Shown: piece by piece, positions 22,181 through 33,652 of the stretch
How the letters are laid out: every line of letters starts with the position of its first letter
Position numbering within the stretch: position 1 is the stretch's first letter
From: Aaosphaeria pasadenensis
Taxonomy: Eukaryota; Ascomycota; Dothideomycetes; Pleosporales
Assembly (NCBI GenBank): GCA_022813625.1
Contig: JAKLMB010000024.1
Coordinates: 248,001-312,000, forward strand
Length of the DNA stretch: 64,000 nt
Direction: 5' to 3'
Translations under genes and position numbers: made by a program
The notes under the pieces: model-generated
Told to the model about the DNA's origin: nothing
What the model saw: only the letters and a program-made list of their open reading frames with translations
Databases searched by the model: none

Positions 22181-24092
22181 ATGTTTCTCACCAGAAATCA
22201 AGCTCCGCGAGATCCAAACGCATTTCCCGCAACCCAATTGTTCCTCCTTGGTGAGTTGTTGCCACAATCCCCGGCTTCTTATCTATCGTCCTACCTCGCG
22301 TCGCGTGACCACCACTCCGCATCACACCCGATAAGTTCTGGTTCCTAACTTGCACCAAATAGCACTCGTTCGAGTTGCAGAGCCAATTGCACTCACATCC
22401 ATCTTTCCATACGCTTGGAAGCTCGTCCAACATTACCATGTCTCTTCCGACGCCAATGCGCCCTTCTTTGCGGGCATCCTCATTTCTGCCTTTTCTTTTG
22501 CTGAAGCCATCACTGGCATGTATTGGGGTGCCCTCTCCGACCGTGTAGGCCGCAAGCCGGTCCTTATCATGGGATGTCTGGGTACAATCGCCTCCTTGTT
22601 AGTCTTTGGCTTTGCGTCCAACTTCTGGGTTGCTCTCGCGGGGAGAATCCTCGGTGGACTGCTGAATGGTAATATAGGTGTCGTTCAGACCATGGTTGGA
22701 GAGTTGGTCAAGCGTCCAGAGCATGAACGTGAGTACTTCTTCTGAACAAACTTCAAAGACAATAATACTGACTACTACGTAGCAAAGGCATACGCCGTCA
22801 TGCCGTTTGTATGGTCGATTGGTACCATCATAGGCCGTAAGATACCCGTACCCCCCATTCGCTTTCCCGTCCTATGCTAATTGTGCAGCCTCCATCGGCG
22901 GATGTTTCGCTGAGCCGGTCAAGAACTTCCCGAGCTTCTTCTCTTCCACGGGCATCTTTGCCAAGTTCCCGTACCTTCTCCCCAACTTGATCTGCGCGCT
23001 GCTCCTGGTGCTCGCCATCATTGCTGCGTACGTCCTGTTGGATGAAACCCATCCTGACATGCAACCTTCCGGGTCACAAGACGAAGATGACTATGTGTCG
23101 ACTATTGAGACCCCTCTGCTTCCCGCACAGGGTGCTACTGCAAATGCTGCGGCTAACCTCACGACCGAGAGTTATGGAACTTTCGATCGCGTTGATATTG
23201 ATCGGGATGAGCTCTGGCGCGTCACCTCCAATGGCCAATGGATTGAATCTCCCGCGTCTGAGGAGAAGGTAATTACGAAGACCGTTATCATGTTTGTTGC
23301 GGCTCTGGGAATTTTTACTTATCATTCCGTAAGTCACTTTCCGAAGAACTATTTCTTCAAGTTACTAACGCTACCGGATAGATGACATATGACCATCTCC
23401 TCCCAATCTTCCTCCAGGACAAGCGTGCCGATGATCTAGCCGCACAGAGCCTATCTCCTCGATCCCTTGGAGGTGGCCTCGGACTCTCGATCCAGAACGT
23501 TGGTATCATCATGTCATTTAACGGCATAATCCAGCTTTTCGTCCAAGGAATCATCTTCCCCTACCTGGCATCCTGGTTCGGCGTATGGAAGCTCCTCGTC
23601 GTCTGCACGATCGGCCACCCCATCGCCTACTTCATCGTCCCCTATTTGCAACTTCTTCCCGAGAACCTTCTCTATCCCGGAATCTACACCTGTCTCAGCA
23701 TCCGAAGCCTCTTCTCGATCCTCGCCTACCCTCTGCTCTTGATCATGATCAAAGAGGCCGCACCATCTCCTAGCTGTCTCGGACAGATCAACGGCCTCGC
23801 TGCAAGTACCGGAGCCGCTGCCCGTACGGTAGCCAGTCCCGTTGCCGGTCTTCTCTACGGCCTCTCCATCGAGATCCACTTCACGCCTCTCGCATGGTGG
23901 GCATCCGCTCTGGTCGCTATAATAGGCGTAATGCAGATTCCGTTCCTCAGCCGCGAGGCCAAGAACACCCACGCTAAGGTCACCGGTGCAGCACGTTGCT
24001 GCTTCAGCAAGAAGCCTGCTCCTAAGCACGAGATCGTGCACATTACCGTCGAGGACCCCGAGGCATCAGAACACGATAGAGAAACCGTCTAG
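22181..24092 (+). CDS. Major facilitator superfamily transporter (Ycr023c/ZIF-like group), 5 exons
   Basis: Exons 22181-22250, 22363-22728, 22783-22836, 22889-23328 and 23382-24092 give 546 residues. The start MFLTRNQAPRDPNAFPATQ followed by LFLLALVRVAEPIALTSIFP is the usual N-terminus and first membrane segment of this family. MFS motif A (GALSDRVGRKPVLIMG) lies between segments 2 and 3, and GRILGGLLNGNIGV in segment 4. A long hydrophilic central loop (about 215-300) separates two six-helix halves. The C-terminal half keeps LGQINGLAASTGAAARTV. Relatives include yeast Ycr023c and plant zinc-induced facilitators; the substrate cannot be told. All four introns are short, with GTGAGT, GTAAGA or GTAAGT donors. 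Confidence 0.88.
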
Positions 24093-24944
24093 ATCGACCC
24101 GACCGACATATGTACTCGAGATTATGCTAAGAGCATACCATGCGTTTTAAAACGCAAAGACATACATCGTTACACGAATCAGAATGTCCCCAAAATCATT
24201 ACTTAAACGGCGTTTCTGGTGATCTTTTTCTTCTGGACACAAGCGGGACCGTTTTATATCCCATGGCATAACGGCGTTCTTAGCACATCACATTACTTCA
24301 CGAAAGAGCTGCTGTTGGTTCGAAGCGAGCATTGTTATGTCATGGTTTGGAGTTTCTTCGTTCTTATTTTCTTATATCATACTTAACGGCGTTAACGGGT
24401 AACTATACAAAACCACTACCTTGTCATAAAAAATCGATGGTTCTGGACATACATACGTAGATTATAACTTATACTACATCTTATAGACAATATAAATATA
24501 CATAAATGAGTATACTCTTCTCCTGCCCCTCAAAGTGATGAATGCGTGAATAGTAAATGGTAATTGTATTATCGATTTCGCTCATTCGTTCATTGCTTGC
24601 GTCGTTATATCAACCGCCCATCGCCTAAGCCCTCTCTCGACTATCTATCGTACAAATTGAGGTAGGAAATTACATGTATGCGTGTGTATATGTGTATGCA
24701 ATAGGAGAAGCAGAACCCTCGACTCGACCACACCACACCACACCACGCCCCGAGATGATGCAATGGAATCCCACACCCTCCACACCACCAGTCACAGCTC
24801 CATAGCCTTACTGAAGACGTCGATCTCCGCCAACGTATCACTCAGCATCGTACTCTTAACCGCGACACCCTCATTCCTATACCCAACCCCCTTCATTTTC
24901 ACCCTCGCATCGCCCGCACACTCCCATTGCACCTTCCTCGCCCG
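24093..24944. other. Intergenic, convergent 3' flanks
   Basis: The two flanking genes converge here. The DNA is AT-rich around 24360-24560, suiting two 3' UTRs. A tRNA-like A-box/B-box coincidence near 24264-24327 was checked and rejected. Confidence 0.5.
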
Positions 24945-27175
24945 TCACCAACACTCCCACTTCTGGCCCCCCATCGCAATGAGGCGATTAAACAGCTCAT
25001 CACGCAGCGGCATCGCCGTGACGCGCGTAGTCGACCCATCCCTCTGCACGATGTCCAACCCATCCGCGACCTCCCTCCCCATCGCCCATCCAACCACGAG
25101 CTTCGCCTTCCAGCCGTACCCGCCCACCTTCGCGAGCTCGCTGATCTCGCCGACGGGGATGGACCACAGCGGATGCAGGTCGTCGCGCTCGACGGCGCCG
25201 ATCGTCTCGACCGTCTCGTCGGTCGAGAACGCGACGCACGGTATCGTCGCCTTAACAGTGATGTACGCGTGGCCCTTCTTCCCCTTGTATCTGCACTTGA
25301 ATGCCACGGGGCCGGAAGTCAGGTCCTCGTCTGGGTGCGGCACGGCGCCGAGGCGGTTCTTCGCGTGCGAGGACCCGGCTGCGGCTTTGAGCTTGTCGGA
25401 CCCGATGGCTGTTTGGACGCCGCCTTTCACCGTGTGGCGGAAGAAGCCGAGGATCTTGCTGCCCTTTTTGCCGTGTTTCGAGGCTTTGGAGGCGTCGATG
25501 TCGGCGCCAGAGGTCGAGGCGGCGACGGAAGGGTCGTGCGACATCGCTTCGTCGAGTTCTTCCTGCGTGGCGTTGAGGGGCCAGTCGGCGCCCGTGGCGC
25601 GGAGTTGGGAGTCGGTGATGTCGGTGGGTTGCTCGGGAGGGGGCGAGTCGATGTGTGGGGGTGGGGGGATGGGTGCTTTGTTGGCTTCGCCGATGCGGAG
25701 GAGGGTGATGGTTAGTTGGGCGTTCGTGGGCACGCCCTTGAGGACGGTGTTGCGGAGTTCCAGGAGGCGCTGCCAGTGGGGGAACTTGCGGTTCAAGAGA
25801 GATAGGCTACGGGAGATGATGGGGTCGCCGAAGAAGGCAAAGCCGAAGCCGAAGGTCACGCCTTTCATGAACATGTACGAGGACACGAAGATCGAGGCGA
25901 GGAGGAGTGGCGCTACGAGGGATGCTATGCGGACTCGGAATCGGTCTTTGGGGAAGGGTGGGAGAGGGTCGAGAGCGCTGTTACGATGGTGTTAGTTTGA
26001 TGCTTGGATTGGGGTATCAAGGGGGAGGGTTGTATTGCGTACTTAGCGAATCGTTCCCAAGTGTCGGTGATATCTGCGAGTCCATGCATGATGGGCCGCA
26101 TCTTGGTCCACATGGCAGTCTCCATGGGCACCTTGGTCTTATCATGCTCTTTCGTAGGAGTTGCTCCTGCTGCCCTGTCCTTTGCATCGGCTGCACTGAC
26201 GGCGATGGACGTTGGATCGGGTACTGAACTCCCGGGTTCGTCTGCATCTTCAGCAGCATCGCCCTGAGGATGCTTTCCAGTTGCGCTGGATAAGGCCACA
26301 GAAGCAATGCCATTAACGAAGTTGCTAGCCTCCTGCTCAACGGCCTCACCCTTGTGGTTCTCGGGCGCACCAGTGGCACTGTCAGTGCTGCCCAGGACAC
26401 CAGACTTTGGCTTTTGGACACCCCCTTTACTGCTGACCAAAGCAAGGGGTGCAGGAGGGAACATGACCTCCCTACTCCGGGGATACGCAATGAGAGCAAT
26501 AAGCGTGAGCGAAACAACCAGCATCAACAGGTCGAAGAACCATGCGAGGAAATATACTGCACAGAACGAAGCAGTGCGGCGTGTCTCGCGCCAGGACCGA
26601 AGGCGAACAATTTGCTTTCCAAAACCCATCAGACCGATGCCCTAAGCACACATGACGGGTTAGTCACTGGTAGAAAAGAACTCACTTGGTATGGGCTTAC
26701 GATTGTCATGTACAAGCGCTCTACATTGCTCCTAAGCTTGTCTGGTGAGAACTCCTCCTCGTCTGCAATGTTGAGGTCGAGGCCTCCTGGCGGTGGGTTC
26801 GGTATCTCTTTGACATGGTACATTTGCTGTTATTGCGAGAGGTTAGCCGTAGTTGGGTGCATTCGTTTGCTACCGTTGCAATGGTAGCATAGTGATTCGC
26901 ACCTTGTTGAAACGTCGAACTAGTAGCCAGAGATCCTCATTTGAGATCCCACCAACGAGTGGATTCGATACAGCTTCTTTAGGCTCGTTCCATCCGAGGT
27001 TCACGACCTCTTCTTCGTGGTCCACCTGTGCAGCACCTTTGATCTCTGGCTCTTGCATGGCCAGCGCGTGGCTTTCGGTGGGTTTGTCCTGCATGGTGAC
27101 GGTGGTTTCTTCCTTCTCAGGCTCCGTCTCCTGAGGGAGCGGGAGCAGGTCCTTGTAGACCGCTCCAGTCGCCAT
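24945..27175 (-). CDS. DUF3292 family membrane protein, 4 exons
   Basis: Exons 27175-26903, 26826-26701, 26641-26043 and 25977-24945 give 676 residues. The N-terminus (GGISNEDLWLLVRRFNKQMY, then PPPGGLDLNIADEEEFSPDK) matches the DUF3292 family of filamentous ascomycetes as I know it. Membrane segments are seen at ASFCAVYFLAWFFDLLMLVV (about residue 155), around VAPLLLASIFVSSYMFMKGV and the glycine/phenylalanine-rich stretch after it. Between them lies a Ser/Ala/Glu-rich loop. The C-terminal third contains a soluble domain (AFKCRYKGKKGHAYITVKA) ending QKWECW. The function of the family is unknown. The long opposite-strand open frame over exon 4 is a composition shadow. Confidence 0.88.
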
Positions 27176-28121
27176 AGTGGGATATTGTTACTTGCAGAAA
27201 ATCTAACTTTCACGATTAGTAGTGAATGAAAGCATGAAGAGAAAGGAGGAAGGATGTCAGCAGGTGGAGATTCTATTACTCCATGGACTATTTTGGAGAG
27301 GATAGGAAAAAAGTAAAATGAATGTCATTGCTATGCTAGATTATTTTGATTGCGTATGTGTACGTGTTGTGGATTGACAGCCGCGGAAGGAAAGTTGAGG
27401 ACGTTGCGTCATGATGCGCACGACCCCCAGGATCAGGGCCAGGATCAGCTAGCTACATCATCCGCCGCATCGGAATCTACAAATACCCCTATCCTTTCAA
27501 TCTTCTCTCTACCACCTTGTGCTGATAAATAATTTAAGAAAAAATTGCTTGTTTAAAAAGTAACCTCTTGGGAGTAGCTTGCTGTATTCTACATGGCATA
27601 TAAGTATTTTGTCTGCTTCGTATGAAAGGCATCTTGATGTAATGATGGGAATTGTAGCAAGAATTCCATGGTCTCGGTAAATGGGATAGAATAGTGGAGA
27701 CTCTCGCTTATCTATGCCGCGTCGGGCGCATCATCCCCATCCACGTCGTTCGTTGCATCACATCACTCCCCCGATCATCGACTGTGATCGATTGATTCAG
27801 CTCGTGTTTGTCCCCAATATCCTGTTTTCCTTGCTGTTTTGCTCCCCATGTCCATGCTCCGATCATGATTGATGTGCGGCGATCATTGAATGCCTCTCAT
27901 CAAATGTCGGCCTCCACATACGAGTAATATTCATTGACTGTTTCACACTTATGCAAATACTCTGGGCTCTACATTAGGTGTACATCAATCGAATCTGAAG
28001 TTTGGATGAGTTGGGTTCTAACTATCAATCATAGTTCATTCCACATCTTCTAGTCTTTATTTACAAACATTCTAGTTCGGCTATGCAAATACCAGAATAT
28101 TATATAACATATATGCAAAGC
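27176..28121. other. Intergenic, no supported gene
   Basis: About 950 bases between the start of the DUF3292 gene and the 3' end of the DUF3176 gene. AT-rich around 27530-27620 and 27900-28110. No domain-bearing open frame is seen. Confidence 0.5.
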
Positions 28122-30167
28122 TTACTCGAGTCTCTCATCTTGTACAAGTTTCCATCCTCTATCTGTCTTTGATAAATGCACGCGGATCTCTTCCGCTCTT
28201 GCATCCATATCCTGCCTGGAATTCAAGCTGGCACTCTCCTCCGCTGCAGCACCAGACAGACCGTGCCACATGAGCGCGTTCTGCGATGACTTCCACATCC
28301 CGCGTTCATCCTGGAAGGTCATCGTCGTGATCAGTATGATCAAGAACCCCAGTGTCCCGACGATGATTGCAGCGGGCAACGCGAGCCATGGCCAGCGAAT
28401 GCGGATACAGGTCGTATCATTGAAGTCAGTCCCCTCTGTCGCATGGTTCCAATCTTTGGGTTCGCCAATGACTGGATTGGGCTTTGTGATGTTCTTGGCC
28501 TCACTGGGATTCAGAGGCGAATCGTATTCGCTGATGTTCGCGGGAATGGGTCGACTTTGCGTCCTCATGTAGTTCGAGATCACGGTGGTCACGTTGTCGA
28601 ATACACGGTTGATCGAATCGATGGATATCGCTCCGTCGTCGTATAGACCCGCCAGGAAACCTGTTGATCCGTGCAAAATTCTCATGCGCGTGCTGCTGAT
28701 GTTATTTCCCCTGACGGAACCAGCCAAATCGCCGGTGTAGAACTCATAAGGGGCCCAGTTCACAGCATCGTCGTACACTTGGATCTCGTACACGCACGAG
28801 ATTGGTATGGCGCGCTCAGTAGACCTACTAATTCCTTCATCGGCCTCGGTCCCAGAGAAATAGGTACCGTTCCAAGCTATCCATTCGGTATCTGCAGAGA
28901 TATAGCCCTCACTTTCGAGTTTTCTTCGCACTTGCGGTCTTAGACAGTTGGTTTCCACAGTTCGCACTATCGGAGTCTCGGCTGACCAGGTAGACCAATT
29001 TCTGCTTGTCGACTCCAATTTTTCCACAAGTACCCCGTGGTTGATAGTTGCAGTGTAGGATCGAATGCAGTATGACAGATAGCAGCGAGACCCAAGGACC
29101 GGCCGAGCGGACACGATGTCAAATCTCGAGCTCTGATGGCGGCCCTCGGTCTCTGATGGCAAAACGTCCTTTGGAACAGTAAATCCTTCGGCGAACTTCC
29201 TGACTGACAGGACGTCCCAGAGCGCATAGTCTCGTACTTCCTCTCCCCGTAGGTCGAATCGGTAGCCCGCTTGGCTCCCAGACAATGATACCGATTCTTG
29301 CGGATCCAGTCGTGGTAAGGTATAGTTACGACCACGCCAATCCTCATTAGACCAATCCTTGGTGATGAGTTCATCTGTAACGTTGACACACTTACTACAG
29401 AACCCTATGGAATGATACGGTTTGGTAAAGGTACAGTGGGCTGCCGTGCAGCTGTAATTCGGCGTAAGAGAATTCGAGTTCTGGATGCTCGCAGCCATAG
29501 CCAATCTCGTCCATGGCGGTACCCCTTCCTCGATCTCGTGCCAGAAAAAGCTGAAGAACGAATTGATCCGTCCAACCGTAGAAGCGCTTTTCGTTGCGGA
29601 AACTCGGCAGGGAGAGTAGCCAACAACAGCTTGGGTGAAAGGATCGATTCCAATTGAAGCGATTATGATTATAGAGCCAATGATTGCGAGAAGGTCTCGC
29701 CACCGAGTCACCCAAAGGAGTTTCGTAGACCCCCAGGGCCCCCGAGTCGCCTCGTCGTAGGCAGATAAGTCACTCAGTGGGCGTTCTTTCGAAAACCAAC
29801 GCCATTTCAGTTGGCCAATTCCCTCAGCAGCAATGAAGAGGGCTGGAGTGCGAAAAACGAGACCGAGTACTGACAGTGCTGTGTTGAATGATAGACCAAG
29901 AGGCCACTTCGGCAGAGGACGATCCTGGTAGGCACGGAGAATAGCTATGAGCCCGCTGAAGCTGGCAATGATAGGTACACAGGCCAGGAGTTCCCACCAC
30001 CAGTCACTAAATACCTTCCTTGCTCGCTCGTTTGCTCTCGATTTTGAAGAGCCCGCGTCTTCTGATGATGAGAAGCTTTTCTCATGTTGTGGCTCATACC
30101 TCCTATCAATTAGTACGTCATGCTCGAAATGGTCGCGCCGCGAGGTCGAGGGTGGTGTCTCAGTCAT
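28122..30167 (-). CDS. DUF3176 family multi-pass membrane protein with large ectodomain
   Basis: An intronless 681-residue protein. The N-terminal block WWWELLACVPIIASFSGLIA (about 52-71), PLPKWPLGLSFNTALSVLG, EGIGQLKWRWF and RPLSDLSAYDEATRGPWGS is the diagnostic DUF3176 pattern. A third membrane segment (LLAIIGSIIIIASIGIDPFT) follows. A region of about 400 residues with many N-x-S/T sites and cysteines is probably extracytoplasmic. A final membrane segment (LALPAAIIVGTLGFLIILI) leads to a short cytoplasmic tail. The family is large and lineage-expanded in filamentous ascomycetes, with no known function. It opens a stretch of accessory-type genes. Confidence 0.88.
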   Translation of the reverse strand: MTETPPSTSRRDHFEHDVLIDRRYEPQHEKSFSSSEDAGSSKSRANERARKVFSDWWWELLACVPIIASFSGLIAILRAYQDRPLPKWPLGLSFNTALSVLGLVFRTPALFIAAEGIGQLKWRWFSKERPLSDLSAYDEATRGPWGSTKLLWVTRWRDLLAIIGSIIIIASIGIDPFTQAVVGYSPCRVSATKSASTVGRINSFFSFFWHEIEEGVPPWTRLAMAASIQNSNSLTPNYSCTAAHCTFTKPYHSIGFCSKCVNVTDELITKDWSNEDWRGRNYTLPRLDPQESVSLSGSQAGYRFDLRGEEVRDYALWDVLSVRKFAEGFTVPKDVLPSETEGRHQSSRFDIVSARPVLGSRCYLSYCIRSYTATINHGVLVEKLESTSRNWSTWSAETPIVRTVETNCLRPQVRRKLESEGYISADTEWIAWNGTYFSGTEADEGISRSTERAIPISCVYEIQVYDDAVNWAPYEFYTGDLAGSVRGNNISSTRMRILHGSTGFLAGLYDDGAISIDSINRVFDNVTTVISNYMRTQSRPIPANISEYDSPLNPSEAKNITKPNPVIGEPKDWNHATEGTDFNDTTCIRIRWPWLALPAAIIVGTLGFLIILITTMTFQDERGMWKSSQNALMWHGLSGAAAEESASLNSRQDMDARAEEIRVHLSKTDRGWKLVQDERLE

Positions 30168-30456
30168 CTTGGGGACCGAAAGGTCATGGGGAAGGGTTGG
30201 CAGAAGGGTAGAGGAATAGGTTGATTTCTGGATTGTAGAGCATTATGAATGGATATTTTGCAGTCGGTCCAGCCGGATCTACAGGTGGTAGCCTTGAAGG
30301 AGTTTAAATTGTGCTATCTTGACAGGAGTCGCTCATCATGATGGCAGGACAAGGTTTCGTGGGGGCCAAAGAGGCGAAAATCTCACCTATTAGGAAGCCA
30401 TCGTCCAGCGACCAACACAAATAGCAATGCCATCGCCAATCATACCATGCCCAGCC

Positions 30457-31991
30457 TCACGCCCCCGCAAACTCGAAAAGCGAGCTGACGAGACTGCTCT
30501 TCGCCTCACCAAGTTCCAAGACTGCAGCTATCTCGTCGTCGATGTTATCTATAAACCTCTTCCTATCCCATTTTGGTGACCAACCTAGGCTGAACGGTCT
30601 CCGCGCTATCATTTCATCTCTGCGGCATTTGGTCAATGGATTATCACCGTGATTAGTGTTGGAGAGATATACCCTGAATTCCACAACACCTGGACAAACA
30701 TTTCGGGGACCCCCATTGCCTCAGCTGCAGCTGCATCGCTTTCCCAGACCTCGACAGTCGAATCGGCAATGAGCCCTCGAGCTTTCGCAGCCCCAGAAAG
30801 AGATTCTGCGACTTCCCATCCTTCTATTCGATGTGCAAGCGCGAAGTAGTAACCTTCTTTCCCTCTAGGAATATCTACTCTAGCGATGATCTTCGAGACG
30901 AGGAGTGTGTATAGAGATACCAGATCCAAAATATGGCTTGCTGAGACTTTCTGTGTATAATCAATACATCGTGCTTCTAGAATGTGGTCCCATATGCTCA
31001 GTACATACAGTATTCTCTGCAAATTTCCTCGCCCGCCCGCTCTGAATTATTGACTTGACGTAGATGGGCAAATTGATCGAGAGTTGATTCCACGCCCCCG
31101 TCCCCTTGCCATCTATTATGCCATCCATCAGCACCAACGGAAGATTGAAGATCAAGACCAACGTAGGAACTTACAAACAATAGGCAGCACAACAATGAGA
31201 CTATCCACTCCCATCACTTCCGCGTATTCCGTGATTTTGACATCAGTCTATAACATCAGTATCAGCACACCTTATTGACCTGCACGCAGCGGGACTCAAC
31301 TTGCCTTCCTGATAGGAAAACTCTCCATGAGTCTCTTCTCCGTCTCGAAAATAGGTCCTATGTCTTTCCGCTCTTCAACAGGCCAACCATTTTGCACACA
31401 AAACCCACCCAGTCCTGATGTCTATATCTCACATTAACCACTTTCGCCCTCCTGGTACTCTGTTGGATACTTGTGGCACAATGCTTACATGGATGAACCA
31501 AGCATTCTTGCCTCCGTTTCTCTGCTTTCTTTTCGAGAGAGCACTAATGAGTGGGATCGAGAGTCTCGAGTCTATCGAGCTCGCTACCTGAATTACAATG
31601 TCGACTATTCTCTCATCAGTATGCTTGCTTGAAGTAACCGGATTCTTATCTTCGAGATTGGGTCAGGGAAGCTGCAATTTTAAAACAGCTTACTCTCATG
31701 TGCAGTCACTATATGCTCTATTTCCTTCTCTTGTGTAACATCAACTTGCAGCACAGTGATACCTGGGTGTTGAGAAACCACAGCATCCGCCTGTTCAGAC
31801 GTGCGAACTGTAGCGAAGATATTGTGTTGGTCCTCGAGGTTAACTAGAGCTGCGAGGATCGACCCGCCACTATTGGAACTCCGTCAGTCATCAGAACCAC
31901 GGAACGGATGCTACGGGAAAGGGAAGGAGAAATGGATGTACATGTATCCTGCAGCGCCCGTGATGAGAATGTTATATTGTGCCATTGTCAT
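30457..31991 (-). CDS. NAD(P)-binding epimerase/dehydratase-like protein, 8 exons
   Basis: Proposed exons are 31991-31942, 31869-31694, 31649-31489, 31421-31305, 31247-31175, 31112-31009, 30950-30673 and 30619-30457, giving 373 residues. The extended-SDR Rossmann motif ITGAAGYIGGSI at the N-terminus spans intron 1. VDIVIQVASSIDSR corresponds to strand 4, and HILDLVSLYTLL to the later family block. The C-terminus (GWSPKWDRKRFIDNIDDE) is typical of fungal NAD-dependent epimerase-like or NmrA-like proteins. The substrate is unknown and the usual YxxxK pair is not evident. Intron 4 has a GC donor (AAG|GCAAGT). Intron 2 (44 nt) and intron 6 are the least certain. The seven introns contrast with the intronless neighbour. 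MTMAQ and MAQ (31985) are both possible starts. Confidence 0.75.
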
Positions 31992-33652
31992 TTCAATTAT
32001 TTCGTTAAGAGATAATGTTATGAGGAATGCTGACCGAGTCTGTGTTTGGGAGGACTTGTGGTTGGGAGAGGGATGTAGAGAGATGTCTCGGGATAACAAC
32101 GGGTGATGATCCATTGGATCATCTACAGTACGGCGTCACAAGAAGCACAAGTATGATAACCTTGTCTATTTTTACGTATGCACGCGAGGTTTAGGCAGCG
32201 CATGAATTGAGAGAGTTGTTTCGTGGTTTCTACAGCAGATCGTAACCGGTATACCCTTTTCAACTGCTACATCAGTGGATCTGTAACATATACTTTGGTT
32301 GGGTAGCATGACTAGATGTATGATCGTTGATTCACTGGCATATCAAGTTACCAAAAGGTTGCCTCCGTGTATTGGGACAACATTTTTTGCCTAGAGTGAC
32401 GTCCTATTAACGCCGTATAGGGCCCATAGTTGAATTGAAATCAGATTAGAGTAAATAGCGATCCAGTATTCCGTAAAGCAATAAATGAAGAAAAAGAGTC
32501 TGAATGTGAACCATCGTTCAATAAGAAATGAGCGGATATTGAGAAATTGCTGCCACGCCTCTGTTCTCTCGACACTTCCCCGTTTCCTACTATTGATCTC
32601 TGCTACCCCTGAAACTATGACATCTTACTAGTGCTCAACGATTTAAAGCACTTTGAGTCCTACACAGGTTGGAAACATATTTCAGAACTAACCCACAGTG
32701 CCTGTCGGCATACTTCAGGTGAGTCGTGAGGAACAATGTGACACCATCGATTCCGGCAAAGACCAGATAATTTGATCCAGTTGCCGCCGGACTTTGGATA
32801 TCCAAAAAACCAGATATTATTTCAGAAAAGACCAGGTTCTACACATTGGTACACATGCGCCGTGTGGGAAGAGGCATTTGAATACTTGATGCAGGAAAAC
32901 CGACATGACCGAAGACATGGATCAAGATCACGGTAAGCTCAAGGTCACGTATCGAATTTACAACTTCTAAAAAGATATTGTGTCCCTTTTGCCTTTTATT
33001 TTGCGATTGCTGACCCCAAGAAGGCGGCGTTACGGCGTACATGGAGTTTTTTTTTGGAGTGGTCCTCCAACCTGCATGAGGCACGTTCTGATATTGCACT
33101 TTGCCGTGCCTCGCCGCCGCATATGCACGTTGCGGATTGGAGTAGATCTATAATCATTCAATGTACATCAATCGATGATCTCAGTTGCGCAAAGTTGGGG
33201 GAGAAACCTGCTACACGTCACTGTCACTTGTCGCTACTTTGCAAATGACACTATCCTTGAACGAAATGTTCATAGGTGCCTTACCACCGGTTTCCGGCGA
33301 CTTGTAGCAGACACTTCATCAAATACGTAGAGGATCAAGATAGTGCTAGGAATTAACAACGGCACCCGTAGTATACATGTCTTCTTTACAACTTTAACGC
33401 CAGATAGACTCTCATTCTACGGGATCTTTTACTCAAATTGGTTGGAGCTCAATATATAATGGGAGTTCGTATGTCTGGACGAAAATTAAGAAACATCTCC
33501 TTATTCTTGCAAACATCTACTATTACAAACCGGACTGTTTTCTCATTTTGTTGATCTACTCATAGTCTATCTATTATCGAAAGCCATTTTTGTGTGGAAC
33601 ACTCGACTTCTAGAAGTCCTGCTATTACGAGCCAGGGACTCGATTCCTCACA
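31992..33652. other. Intergenic, no supported gene
   Basis: About 1.66 kb of AT-leaning DNA upstream of the unknown secreted-protein gene. Only very short open frames and no recognisable transposon terminal repeats. The last 200 bases probably carry the promoter, with the sequence TATATAAT near 33452. Confidence 0.45.

Noticed and set aside
24264..24327. tRNA-like A box (TGGCATAACGG) and B box (GGTTCGAAGC)
   Set aside because: The flanking bases do not form an acceptor stem (TATCCCA has no partner after the B box) and no anticodon arm folds.
24682..25995. 437-codon plus-strand open frame over the DUF3292 gene
   Set aside because: A composition shadow of exon 4 of the minus-strand gene; Ser/Arg-rich with no domain.
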